From Marinifilum breve (GTDB lineage Bacteria; Bacteroidota; Bacteroidia; Bacteroidales; Marinifilaceae), in assembly GCF_003202155.1 (NCBI RefSeq), contig NZ_QFLI01000006.1, positions 124,001 through 188,000 of the forward strand: DNA of 64,000 nt, given 5' to 3'. Below the pieces are notes generated by a model. The model searched no databases. It saw only the letters and a list, made by a program, of their open reading frames with translations, and had not been told where the DNA came from. Of the stretch, positions 1-8,528 are shown piece by piece. A program made the position numbers and the translations under genes. Each line of letters opens with the position of its first letter. Position 1 is the stretch's first letter.

Positions 1-91
1 CAGAAGTAGAAGTCTGGGCTGAAGTTTTGTTAATGCCTGTAAAAAGCAGTAGGCACAGTAAACTTGTGATTAGAGTTAGTTTTTTAGTCAT
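1..91 (-). CDS. porV: PorV-like T9SS outer-membrane protein, N-terminal fragment
   Basis: Only the first 30 codons are in the window; the gene runs off the left edge. The visible peptide begins MTKKLTLITSLLCLLLFTG and continues INKTSAQ, a typical Sec signal peptide (two Lys, hydrophobic core, small residues before the cut). It starts 59 bp downstream of the porU stop on the same strand. In Porphyromonas and Flavobacterium porV directly follows porU, and PorV is the barrel shuttle that brings T9SS cargo to the PorU sortase. The signal peptide is seen; the identity is inferred from gene order alone. Confidence 0.6.
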   Translation of the reverse strand, partial: MTKKLTLITSLLCLLLFTGINKTSAQTSTS

Positions 92-150
92 AATATTAAT
101 GTGTAGTAAAATACAAATATACTTCAAATAACTAATAAAGTGGATTTTTA

Positions 151-3100
151 TTATTTGAGGATCAATAATTTTTGAAATTTATTTACAGTTTTTCCATTAT
201 CAGCTCGAACTTTTACGCGATAGAAGTAAACTCCACGGCCAATGGAATTTCCAAAATCATCTTTTCCATCCCATTGAATAGGCCCAACTCTATTGCCAGA
301 TGAACTAATTGTAGTTTCGATGGTTTTTATTAATTTGCCCGATACTGTTAGGATTTGAATGAGAACATCCAACTCGCTCGAAGCTTGATTGTGTTCAAAA
401 TAAAAACCTGTATTTGTAGTAAATGGATTAGGATAGTTTAGTACATGTTTAATGACCAAATCAGCTGTTTCAGCAACAACAAAATCTAAACTGGCAACCG
501 ATGAATTATTCACATTATCCCATACTTTTAACTGTATTTCGTGTTCTCCGGTTTCCAATTCACTAAGCTGGTAGCTTACCTTTCCCTTTTTGTAATTGTC
601 CAGATCAGCTTCGTAGAAATCATTTAGCTCGATGGGGTTTTCTAATTTTTGATCCAATATTGCTATTAAATCATGGCCAATTGAGTTGCCAACAGTATTA
701 ATACCACTCGCATCTTGAACAATAGCCAACAAGAGAGGATTTTCGTTGGTCATTCCACCAGGGGTAAATTGTTCATCATTCATGTACAATTCTATTTCCG
801 GGCCAATTTTATCGTCACTGGCACTAGGATTTGTTCCTCCAACTATAATAGAGTTGGTAAAACCAGCAGCATCCGTATTGTTACTCGATGCATAGTAAGA
901 GATTTTACCTTTGCCATATTGATAGTTGATATCTTTGGGAACAAAGAATGAAAAATCGAATTTTCCATTTTTAATACTTGCCTTTCCCTTATATAATATG
1001 CTGGTTTGACTAGTGTATTCAAATGGATTTCCATCATTTCCTCTGGTTGATTTATTAATGGCTTTATCGTAAATCGTTGGGTAAACAATGCCATTAAAAT
1101 TATTTAGGTCAGCTCCTGATCCAGAAGTAATTTTACCTGAAACTTTAATCTCGCTAAGAGCTTTTAATGTATCCACTGGTTGTGATATTACCACATCATT
1201 AAGGTGTGTACTTAGGGCATTGTGTTCCGGATAGTTTAAACGCAATGCAGGATCACCCAATAGGGTAAAATTTCGTTTGTTGATTCCTGAGGAAGTTGCA
1301 TTCTTGGTCATTCTCATGATATCACCTAAACGATAAAACTTTCCATTTGAATCTCGTTCAAATGCATAATCGTAGAAATTCTGATTCAAGGTAAAATTTG
1401 GAGATGAAAACACAAGTCGGGTAGTTGTGAAAAGTCCTATACCACCGCCATTATCTCGAAGAAGTATGATTTCACCTGCTGATAATTTTTTGTAGTTGTC
1501 GAATCGGCTAAACTCACAAGTCGCAGTCATGAACAATGGAAGCTTAACGGGATTTTGCCAGGAGTAAATATCATCAGTCATTAAAATATGCTCATGCGCC
1601 AGACCATTTTCATTACCATGGCCCGTGTAATTCATGATTAAGGTTCCTTTGTTAATACTTTCGTTGATTTCTGTATTTACATTAGGGTACCGCTGACCAG
1701 CCGAACTTGTTATTTGTTCAAAATCATCTAAAAATATTCTTTGGGCTCTGTATTGAGGATAGTTGTTTTCAATTTGGGCAGCCAATCTGTTGGCATCTCG
1801 CATGTGAGTATTGTTGTCTTCATCATCGCCGATAAAACAAACCATGGTTTGCCAATCTCCTTTTTCTGCAGAATCGTAATTCAAAATTTTCTTGACTACA
1901 ATTTGCGCCTCTTCTTTATTATTTACTGGCAATCTTCCTATTCCAATATCTACAAGACCAGTAGCTTCACCTTCACTATCATCTAAAAGACCAAAGTAAT
2001 CATCGGTTACGAAAGATTGAGTTGGGCTTAAAGAGTTTTCAGATTGGTAAGTCAATATTTTATTCGTGTTACTTTCTCGATCTGATTTATTATCGAATGA
2101 ACCATCTCCAAATAGCAGTAGATATTTGATCATATCCGATTCTCCAGATGAACGGTCGTAGAACATTTTAACAAAGTTGCGAATGGCGGAAACATCAGGT
2201 GTACCAGAAGAAAACTCATTGAAAATTGCATTTTGATCTACAACAGTAACATGTAATTCATCATTATTTCGGTGGTAAGTGGCAATCTGTTCAGCATGCG
2301 ATAAAAATTGATTTGCACTAACAATCAGCATATCGGTTTGTGGCAAGGCATGCAAATTTTGGTTTTGTATGTTGCCAACCACTTTGGGTTCAGGAAAACT
2401 TCCATCAATATTAAAAACAACAAACTCTTTTAAACTGCTGGTTGTTGCGTTAAAACTTCCTGTAGTTCCACTTATACTTAGAGGGATCTGTCTTACTGCA
2501 TTTTGATTACTAACATCCCAAACACTAGTAGATGCTGAACAGTTCTGAATTTGAAAACGTGAAATGTTACCTGTTGCAACAGATTCAATATCTCTAAATG
2601 CCGTTTGTGAGCCATTTAATGATAGGTTGCAACGTGCATTTACTCTTAAATAATCTAACCAACCAATGGATGATGCAGAACTTTTTTCGTATTCCACTTT
2701 TATATCAACCTTATTATTAGTTGGTGTGAAGCTGGTAAAACTTTTTTCTTCCAGCCTTGCATAAGTAGCGGTATAGCTTCCAGTGTTGACTGATGAAAAA
2801 TTTATAGTGCCAATATTGTTTGATCCAGAACTCAGTTCTAAACTGGTTTCGGAGGATGACCTTGCAGCAAAACGTGTAGTTATTATTGCATTGGAAGTAT
2901 TTAATATGTTTGAGAAATTAAAACTGTAATCGAACTCAGTTGTTACATCGAATTCCTGTCCTAGCCATAATCTGCCACTTTCTAATAAATTGGTTTCATC
3001 AATGTCGATTACTCTATAATCATTAAAAGAATTGACTGTATTCGTGAAATTTGATTCTGAGTTTTGCTGTTGTATGATTTGTGCACTTCCCTGATCCGAG

Positions 3101-3930
3101 CTCAAAAAGTAATATGCATGATCGGAGTACAAATGGTTTTCATGAATAAACTCAGATTTATCTTTGTCGTATTTCCAACTTCTTGGTCCTTTGGCATAAA
3201 ATAATAGGAAATCACCATCATTAAAAGTTCCATCGCTGCCGGTGTTAAAATATACAGGAACTACAGGAAGATCATCTTTTACCAATTCCGAATTCATTTT
3301 TGGAAGCATTCCACCACCATAACCATAAATACGAACATTTGCTGGATTCGAAATTCCCATATCGATTAATTGCTGATAGGTAATTTTGTGAATGGCAGTT
3401 GTATCTACTGAAATTTTCACCCATTTGCCACTACTTAAAACAGAATTGCTAGCATAGTTTTTTACTGACTTTACACTTCTTTGTTGACTGATTTTTTTGA
3501 ATCGAAGTTTAAAACTGATTAGTTTTTCGATTATACCAGTTGTTGGATTTTTTCTAATCGGAACAAATTGTACTTTCTGATATTGATTCTTTCTGATTGA
3601 AACAGGTTCAGTTTCAGGCGTTATTTCTGAAGAAAAAGTTTTATTTCGTAAAATTTGCTGTTCGGTGGAACTTAACTGTTCAAAATGCGTATCCACTAAC
3701 TCAACAGAGAAAAATTCTCCGTTTGAACCTGTTCTTTGTAAGTGATAAAATTCAGGTAACCAGTTGTTCGTCAGGTTAAGTGATGCGCCATTAAAGCTTA
3801 TGGTTCTAATACTTTCTCCATCAGGAGATGAAATATAAGTATCAGACCAATCTAGTTTGAAAGTATCGGAAGTTTGGGAAAAACTCACTTTTCCGATCAA
3901 TAAAATTAGAACAATTATGAGATAGCGCAT
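151..3930 (-). CDS. porU: Type IX secretion system C25-family sortase PorU
   Basis: 1259 residues. PorU removes the C-terminal signal of type IX cargo at the cell surface and links cargo to anionic lipopolysaccharide. A signal peptide (MRYLIIVLILLIGKVSFSQ) is followed by a long beta-rich N-terminal region and a gingipain-like C25 peptidase domain around residues 530-900. The expected catalytic pair is visible: His771 in NYTGHGNENG and Cys805 in MTATCEFSRF. The last ~95 residues (NYPNPF, GRGVYFYRV) resemble a FlgD/CTD-like Ig domain. Length matches the family (about 1100-1300). It is divergent from gldJ and followed by a porV-like start, the conserved gldJ-porU-porV neighbourhood. Confidence is high. 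Confidence 0.93.
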   Translation of the reverse strand: MRYLIIVLILLIGKVSFSQTSDTFKLDWSDTYISSPDGESIRTISFNGASLNLTNNWLPEFYHLQRTGSNGEFFSVELVDTHFEQLSSTEQQILRNKTFSSEITPETEPVSIRKNQYQKVQFVPIRKNPTTGIIEKLISFKLRFKKISQQRSVKSVKNYASNSVLSSGKWVKISVDTTAIHKITYQQLIDMGISNPANVRIYGYGGGMLPKMNSELVKDDLPVVPVYFNTGSDGTFNDGDFLLFYAKGPRSWKYDKDKSEFIHENHLYSDHAYYFLSSDQGSAQIIQQQNSESNFTNTVNSFNDYRVIDIDETNLLESGRLWLGQEFDVTTEFDYSFNFSNILNTSNAIITTRFAARSSSETSLELSSGSNNIGTINFSSVNTGSYTATYARLEEKSFTSFTPTNNKVDIKVEYEKSSASSIGWLDYLRVNARCNLSLNGSQTAFRDIESVATGNISRFQIQNCSASTSVWDVSNQNAVRQIPLSISGTTGSFNATTSSLKEFVVFNIDGSFPEPKVVGNIQNQNLHALPQTDMLIVSANQFLSHAEQIATYHRNNDELHVTVVDQNAIFNEFSSGTPDVSAIRNFVKMFYDRSSGESDMIKYLLLFGDGSFDNKSDRESNTNKILTYQSENSLSPTQSFVTDDYFGLLDDSEGEATGLVDIGIGRLPVNNKEEAQIVVKKILNYDSAEKGDWQTMVCFIGDDEDNNTHMRDANRLAAQIENNYPQYRAQRIFLDDFEQITSSAGQRYPNVNTEINESINKGTLIMNYTGHGNENGLAHEHILMTDDIYSWQNPVKLPLFMTATCEFSRFDNYKKLSAGEIILLRDNGGGIGLFTTTRLVFSSPNFTLNQNFYDYAFERDSNGKFYRLGDIMRMTKNATSSGINKRNFTLLGDPALRLNYPEHNALSTHLNDVVISQPVDTLKALSEIKVSGKITSGSGADLNNFNGIVYPTIYDKAINKSTRGNDGNPFEYTSQTSILYKGKASIKNGKFDFSFFVPKDINYQYGKGKISYYASSNNTDAAGFTNSIIVGGTNPSASDDKIGPEIELYMNDEQFTPGGMTNENPLLLAIVQDASGINTVGNSIGHDLIAILDQKLENPIELNDFYEADLDNYKKGKVSYQLSELETGEHEIQLKVWDNVNNSSVASLDFVVAETADLVIKHVLNYPNPFTTNTGFYFEHNQASSELDVLIQILTVSGKLIKTIETTISSSGNRVGPIQWDGKDDFGNSIGRGVYFYRVKVRADNGKTVNKFQKLLILK

Positions 3931-4268
3931 TTTTAGGTTTTAAGTTTCGTTATTGAAAACAGAATTAACGCAAAATAAATAAAACTTTACACATTGACGA
4001 GTAAACGGCTTATGATATCTGAAACTTGATATTTTTACTTGTAGCTAGAAATATTTTATTAAAAATGATCAAGCCTAAGGGATAAAGAGGAAATATCGAC
4101 TTAAATTTAGGTACAGAGAATCAGGTAGATGAGTAAAGATTAGATTTTTCAATGAAAAATGTTAAATATTTAATAGAAAAACTAAAATCATATACAATAA
4201 AATTATATCACTTTTAGTTATATTTGTTGAGTTAAGTATTTTTGAAGATAAACTACATTCAATCTATT
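3931..4268. promoter_or_regulatory. Divergent intergenic region between porU and gldJ
   Basis: This 338-bp AT-rich gap must hold promoters for both directions. On the plus strand two sequences fit the Bacteroidota -7 form TAnnTTTG: TATATTTG at 4219-4226 and TATTTTTG at 4237-4244. Neither has a clear TTG about 19 bp upstream, so the assignment is weak. The second would overlap a possible TTG start at 4242, which favours the ATG at 4269 for gldJ. I see no clean -7 element for porU; a one-mismatch site lies in the stretch after TTATTTATTTTG on the minus strand. Confidence 0.35.
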
Positions 4269-5783
4269 ATGAAACTAAATTATAGCATAGTTATTGCTGT
4301 TTTTGCTGCTGGATTAATGATCTTCCCATCTTGTTCGAAGGTTAAGAATCTGGTAGGTAAAGGAGAGAAATCAAAAGCTACCGGATGGGCATACAATGAT
4401 CCTGACAATGGGGGTTTTGAATATCATAGCGGTTACGAACAAGCAACTGGACCAGGTCTTAAGTTTATACAAGGTGGTACTTTTACCATGGGTAGAACTC
4501 AGCAAGATGTAATGTACGATTGGAATAATGTTCCAAGAAGAGTAACGGTTCCATCATTCTATATCGATGAAACCGAGGTTAGTAATGTTATGTATCTTGA
4601 ATACTTACACTGGACGAAGAGAGTTTACGTTTCTTATCCAGAGGTTTATAAGAAAGCTTTGCCTGACACTTTGGTATGGCGCGATGAGTTGGCTTATAAC
4701 GAACCATACGTAAACAATTACCTACGTCACCCTGCTTATGCTGAATATCCTGTTGTTGGTGTATCGTGGGAACAAGCGGTTGACTACTGTGAGTGGCGTA
4801 CCGATCGTGTAAATGAACAAATTCTAATTGATAAAGGCATTTTAAATCAGGATCCTGCACAGAGAGATGAAAATAACTTTAATACAGAAGCATATTTGGC
4901 AGGACAGTACGAAGGTTCGGTAAATAAGAATTTACCAGATTTAGATCCGGATAACGAAGAAAGACAAGTTCGTTGGACTGATGGTATTCTACTTCCTAAA
5001 TACCGTTTACCATCGGAAGCGGAGTGGGAATATGCTGCAACAGCTTTGATTGGAAACTCGGAAGAAGAAAGAATTACAGATAAAAGAATTTTCCCATGGA
5101 ACGGGCACTGGGTAAGAAACGAGAACAAGAAAGTTCGTGGTCAGATGATGGCTAACTTTGCTCGTGGACGAGGTGACTATATGGGTACCGCTGGTGCTTT
5201 GAATGATGCTGGTGATATTACAGCTCCAGTAAATTCATTCTGGCCAAACGACTTCGGGTTGTATTGTATGGCTGGTAATGTTAGCGAATGGGTTGCTGAT
5301 GTTTACCGTCCAATGTCGCCAGAAGATATCGCAGAATTTAATCCATATCGAGGAAACGTATTTAAAACAAAAGTACGCGATGAAGAAGGAAATATTGCTG
5401 AAAAGGATAGTTTAGGACGTATTCGTTACAGATTACAAAAAGATGAGGAATTGGTAGGACGTGAAAACTATAAGACTGCTGATAACCGTAACTATCGTGA
5501 TGGTGACGTATCTTCAAGTATTGTTTCAGATTACGAATGGAACAATCCAGAACATCAGACGCAAGGTTCAAACCGTATGTATGTTCAAGGTAGAGGACAA
5601 GATGGTAGTGACTTTAGCTCTATGGTAACTGATAACTCAAGAGTATACAAAGGTGGTTCTTGGAAAGACAGAGCTTTCTGGTTGGCTCCAAGTGCTCGCA
5701 GATTCTTGGATCAGAAAGAAGCAAGAGATGATATTGGTTTCCGTTGTGCGATGACTCGCGTTGGAAGACCAACTCAGAAATAG
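4269..5783 (+). CDS. gldJ: Gliding motility/T9SS lipoprotein GldJ (FGE-sulfatase fold)
   Basis: 504 residues from the ATG at 4269. GldJ is an outer-membrane lipoprotein of the gliding/type IX machinery and stabilises GldK in Flavobacterium. The lipoprotein signal is clear: MKLNYSIVIA, hydrophobic core, lipobox FPSC with Cys22. The rest is a formylglycine-generating-enzyme/sulfatase-modifying fold (GGTFTMGRTQ, FYIDETEVSN, YRLPSEAEWEYAA, GNVSEWVADVY, KGGSWKDRAFW, DIGFRCA). The open frame extends upstream to a TTG at 4242, but that would place nine extra residues before the signal peptide. GldK is a paralogue with the same fold; the position next to porU and the long DPDNGGFEYHSGYE region favour GldJ. 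A strong terminator follows. Confidence 0.88.
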   Translation: MKLNYSIVIAVFAAGLMIFPSCSKVKNLVGKGEKSKATGWAYNDPDNGGFEYHSGYEQATGPGLKFIQGGTFTMGRTQQDVMYDWNNVPRRVTVPSFYIDETEVSNVMYLEYLHWTKRVYVSYPEVYKKALPDTLVWRDELAYNEPYVNNYLRHPAYAEYPVVGVSWEQAVDYCEWRTDRVNEQILIDKGILNQDPAQRDENNFNTEAYLAGQYEGSVNKNLPDLDPDNEERQVRWTDGILLPKYRLPSEAEWEYAATALIGNSEEERITDKRIFPWNGHWVRNENKKVRGQMMANFARGRGDYMGTAGALNDAGDITAPVNSFWPNDFGLYCMAGNVSEWVADVYRPMSPEDIAEFNPYRGNVFKTKVRDEEGNIAEKDSLGRIRYRLQKDEELVGRENYKTADNRNYRDGDVSSSIVSDYEWNNPEHQTQGSNRMYVQGRGQDGSDFSSMVTDNSRVYKGGSWKDRAFWLAPSARRFLDQKEARDDIGFRCAMTRVGRPTQK

Positions 5784-5806
5784 AGAAGTAGTTTTCGAAA
5801 TAAAAC

Positions 5807-5839
5807 AAAACCCCATTCTATAAAAGGATGGGGTTTTTT
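5807..5839 (+). terminator. Intrinsic terminator after gldJ
   Basis: Perfect 10-bp stem AAAACCCCAT (5807-5816) / ATGGGGTTTT (5828-5837) with an 11-nt loop, followed by a run of T. It lies 24 bp after the gldJ stop. Confidence 0.9.
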
Positions 5840-5876
5840 ATTAATTTCGTCATTCAAATAATACGAGACAATTCCA

Positions 5877-7166
5877 ATGGAAAATTCTAAACTATACAGC
5901 TTATTTAAACAGTATCCTATTGTTGTTACAGATACAAGAAAGATTGTTCCCAACTCGATATTCTTTGCATTGAAAGGGGCAAATTTTAACGGAAACAAGT
6001 TTGCCGAATCAGCAATTGAAAAAGGATGTAAATATGCTGTAGTTGATGAAAAAGAATTTGCAGTAAATGACTCATGTATTTTGGTTGATGATGTTTTGAC
6101 TGCATTGCAGGAGTTGGCCAGAGAGCATCGCAGGAGTTTAGGAATTCCGATTTTGGCCATTACTGGTACCAATGGAAAGACTACAACCAAAGAGTTGGTA
6201 AATGCTGTTTTGTGCAAGAAATACAAAACATTTGCTACGCAAGGCAATTTTAACAACCATATTGGGGTGCCTTTAACATTGCTATCGATGACTGAAGAAA
6301 CAGAATTTGGAGTGGTTGAGATGGGAGCAAATCATCCTGAGGAGATAAAGTTCTTGTGTGAGATAGCAGAACCAAATTTTGGGATTATTACCAATGTTGG
6401 GAAAGCGCATTTGGAAGGTTTTGGTTCGTTCGAAGGGGTTAAGAAAACCAAGAAGGAACTGTACGATTACTTGCAGGGCAGAGGCAAGGTATTTGTGAAT
6501 TGCGAGAATGATCATTTAATGGGAATGCTGAATGATCAGGAAATATATAGCTATGGCAATAGCGAAGAAGCCGATAGCAAAGCCAAGTTTCTGCAAGCTG
6601 CACCTTATTTGGTATTGGAATTAAGATCTCCGAAAATTGGCAAGCTTTACATCAAAACCAAATTGATTGGTGGCTACAATTTCGAGAATGCCTTGGCAGC
6701 CGTTACGGTTGGCCGATATTTCGATATTAAGGAATCGGATATTAAAGTGGCTTTGGAGAACTACGAACCGAGCAACAACCGTTCGCAGCTGAAGAAGACC
6801 GAAAAGAATGTTTTGTTTTTGGATGCATACAATGCCAATCCGACCAGTATGGGAGTTGCGGTGAACAATTTTGCCGATTTGCCAATGAAAAACAAGCTGG
6901 TGATTTTGGGAGACATGTTGGAACTGGGAGAAGATTCGGAAAAAGAACATCAGCAATTAATTGATTTGTTGCAGAAGAGAGCTTTGGAGAATGTGTACCT
7001 GGTTGGCGATATTTTCTCGAAGGTGAATAGCGAAAATCAGTATAAAACTTTCCTTAAAGCAGAAGAGGTAGCTGCTATTTTGGAGAAAGAAGATGTTAAG
7101 AATCATTACATCCTGATAAAGGGATCGAGAGGAATTCAGTTAGAGAAGTTGGTTGAAAAATTATAG
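5877..7166 (+). CDS. murF: UDP-N-acetylmuramoyl-tripeptide--D-alanyl-D-alanine ligase MurF
   Basis: 429 residues. It adds D-Ala-D-Ala to UDP-MurNAc-tripeptide using ATP, the last cytoplasmic step of the peptidoglycan precursor. The Mur-ligase layout is visible: an N-terminal substrate domain (VTDTRKI), a P-loop ITGTNGKTTTKEL at residues 95-107, GVVEMGANHPEEI (a MurF hallmark), TNVGKAHLEGF, and a C-terminal domain with DAYNANPTSM and LGDMLELGE. Start is ATG 5877. The stop is 2 bp before the next gene, so the two are probably cotranscribed. murF sits apart from a dcw cluster here, as it often does in Bacteroidota. Confidence 0.95.
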   Translation: MENSKLYSLFKQYPIVVTDTRKIVPNSIFFALKGANFNGNKFAESAIEKGCKYAVVDEKEFAVNDSCILVDDVLTALQELAREHRRSLGIPILAITGTNGKTTTKELVNAVLCKKYKTFATQGNFNNHIGVPLTLLSMTEETEFGVVEMGANHPEEIKFLCEIAEPNFGIITNVGKAHLEGFGSFEGVKKTKKELYDYLQGRGKVFVNCENDHLMGMLNDQEIYSYGNSEEADSKAKFLQAAPYLVLELRSPKIGKLYIKTKLIGGYNFENALAAVTVGRYFDIKESDIKVALENYEPSNNRSQLKKTEKNVLFLDAYNANPTSMGVAVNNFADLPMKNKLVILGDMLELGEDSEKEHQQLIDLLQKRALENVYLVGDIFSKVNSENQYKTFLKAEEVAAILEKEDVKNHYILIKGSRGIQLEKLVEKL

Positions 7167-7168
7167 AA

Positions 7169-7495
7169 ATGGGAATAGCTTGGATTTATTTAATTGTAGC
7201 GGGATTATTTGAGGCCGTTTGGGCCATTGGATTAAAATATGCACAAGGATTCACGAAACTGTGGCCAAGTGTAATCACCATTGTTGCTATGGGCATTAGT
7301 CTGTACTTTTTAGCCTTAGCCATTAAAAATTTGCCAGTTGGTACGGCATATGCGGTTTGGACTGGGATAGGAGCTTTATCTACCGCAGTACTGGGAATCG
7401 TTTTGTTTGGGGAGCCTGTTCATTTCTCACGTATATTCTTTATGCTCCTTTTGCTGGTTGCCATTGTTGGATTGAAGTTTACGGCTACTACCTAG
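7169..7495 (+). CDS. gdx: SMR-family guanidinium exporter (Gdx/SugE type)
   Basis: 108 residues with four transmembrane helices and a short loop pattern typical of small multidrug resistance transporters. The central Glu lies in TM1 (AGLFEAVWAIGLKYAQGF). The motif WAIGLKY followed by LPVGTAYAVWTGIGA matches the SugE/Gdx branch, which exports guanidinium against protons, rather than the EmrE drug-export branch. Only 2 bp separate it from murF, so there is no room for the guanidine riboswitch that often precedes gdx. It is followed by a 1-kb gap with repeats. Confidence 0.85.
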   Translation: MGIAWIYLIVAGLFEAVWAIGLKYAQGFTKLWPSVITIVAMGISLYFLALAIKNLPVGTAYAVWTGIGALSTAVLGIVLFGEPVHFSRIFFMLLLLVAIVGLKFTATT

Positions 7496-8144
7496 ATGTT
7501 TTCTTTGTTGATAGCTTGAAATGCATTTCATGAATTAGGAATCATTATCCAAGCAGAATTGATTATTGTTGATTGCTATGATATTGCGGTGCTCTGCACC
7601 TTATTGATAATTACAATGTCAACCTATCTATAATTATTAAGCAGCGCTGCTGCTTATACCGATTTGTGCCTTTAATGCGTTTCTATTCTAATTCCGAAGC
7701 ATCGGGGGTGAATATGTATCGGCATTATAACAGTGCATTTTTATATTTAGAATGGTATTAAAAGCAAAATAAAGTAAGAAACTCATATTGGATTGGTGTG
7801 GAACACCAGAATATTTATAGCTCAAGCTTCAATAGTAATGAACAGAGGTACAGCGTACCCTAATCTTTCCAATTATTTATCTCCCATACTTCGTTTTTAA
7901 CGGCTTAGAATCTGTGAAAAGAACAGGCATCCTATTTATTTGTATTGAAATATGAATGAAAAATAGTTACTGATTTATTTTTCATTTATTGAATACAACT
8001 TTTCCTGTTGTTCTGTTATTCAGTTATCTCTTGTACCTGCCTGGTTGAGATACTTTTTCTTCTAAAAATAATTTATTGGTAATGTGTTGCAATACATGTT
8101 TATAGTATTGTTATTGTGACTTTATATATTATTATATACCCCAT
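7496..8144. repeat. Gene-free region with a cluster of triloop hairpins
   Basis: No credible ORF on either strand. At least four compact inverted repeats with different stems but the same 3-nt loop occur within 270 bp: GGTGC-TCT-GCACC (7588-7600), AAGCAGC-GCT-GCTGCTT (7639-7655), TGGTGT-GGA-ACACCA (7794-7808) and GGTAC-AGC-GTACC (7847-7859). A weaker CCGA/TCGG pair lies at 7694-7705. None is followed by a T-tract. The dense, similar-architecture hairpins look like a composite REP-like element or remnants of a dispersed intergenic repeat. No transposase is adjacent. Confidence 0.5.
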
Positions 8145-8166
8145 GTGGAAAGCTTCAACCGAGCGG

Positions 8167-8418
8167 CGGAATGTCTTTGGCTAAGGCCGGAATGTAATTG
8201 GCTAAAGGCGGATCGTCTTTGGCTAAGCTCGGAATGTGAAAGGCTTAGGACGGATTGTCTCTGGCTTAGCGCGGAAAGTATTTGGCTAAGTGCGGTATGT
8301 TATTGGCTAAAGGCGAATGGTCTTTGGCTAAGCTCGGAATGTGATTGGCTTGGGACGGATTGTCTCTAGCTAAGCTCAGAAAGTGTTTGGCTTAGTTCGG
8401 AATGTCTTTGACTATTGG
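8167..8418. repeat. Tandem array of 12 degenerate 21-bp repeats
   Basis: Twelve consecutive 21-bp units with no spacers, each beginning near CGGAAtGT and carrying TTGGCTAAG in its second half. A further degraded unit may precede at 8146. Units 2-6 and 7-11 are about 87% identical to each other (14 differences in 105 bp by my count), so the array contains a five-unit higher-order duplication. It lies between convergent genes (gdx and a glycosyltransferase). Because 21 is a multiple of 3, a 74-codon frame with a heptapeptide pattern runs through it, but I do not regard that as a gene. Confidence 0.9.
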
Positions 8419-8528
8419 CATTCATGCTTTAATCTCCTTCTTCTATTTGTCCCTTCCTAATATAGCTTGACACAAAAGCTCAAGAGCATTATAAAATATC
8501 AGAAAATTAAAGCAAACAGATTGAATTG

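Noticed and set aside
4242-4268. Upstream TTG start for gldJ
   Set aside because: It would add nine residues before a complete lipoprotein signal peptide and overlaps a possible -7 promoter element.
7100-7168. Guanidine riboswitch ahead of gdx
   Set aside because: Only 2 bp separate gdx from murF, and the murF coding end has no matching conserved motifs.
8145-8369. 74-codon frame with a heptapeptide pattern (ECLWLRP, ECNWLKA, ...) through the first array
   Set aside because: The frame exists because the repeat period, 21, is a multiple of three. It has no ribosome-binding site or promoter, it stops inside the array, and the second array gives an unrelated peptide on the other strand.
8167-8418. 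CRISPR array
   Set aside because: Units abut with no spacers, the units themselves vary, and no cas gene is present. The same applies to the arrays at 43.1 and 51.5 kb.
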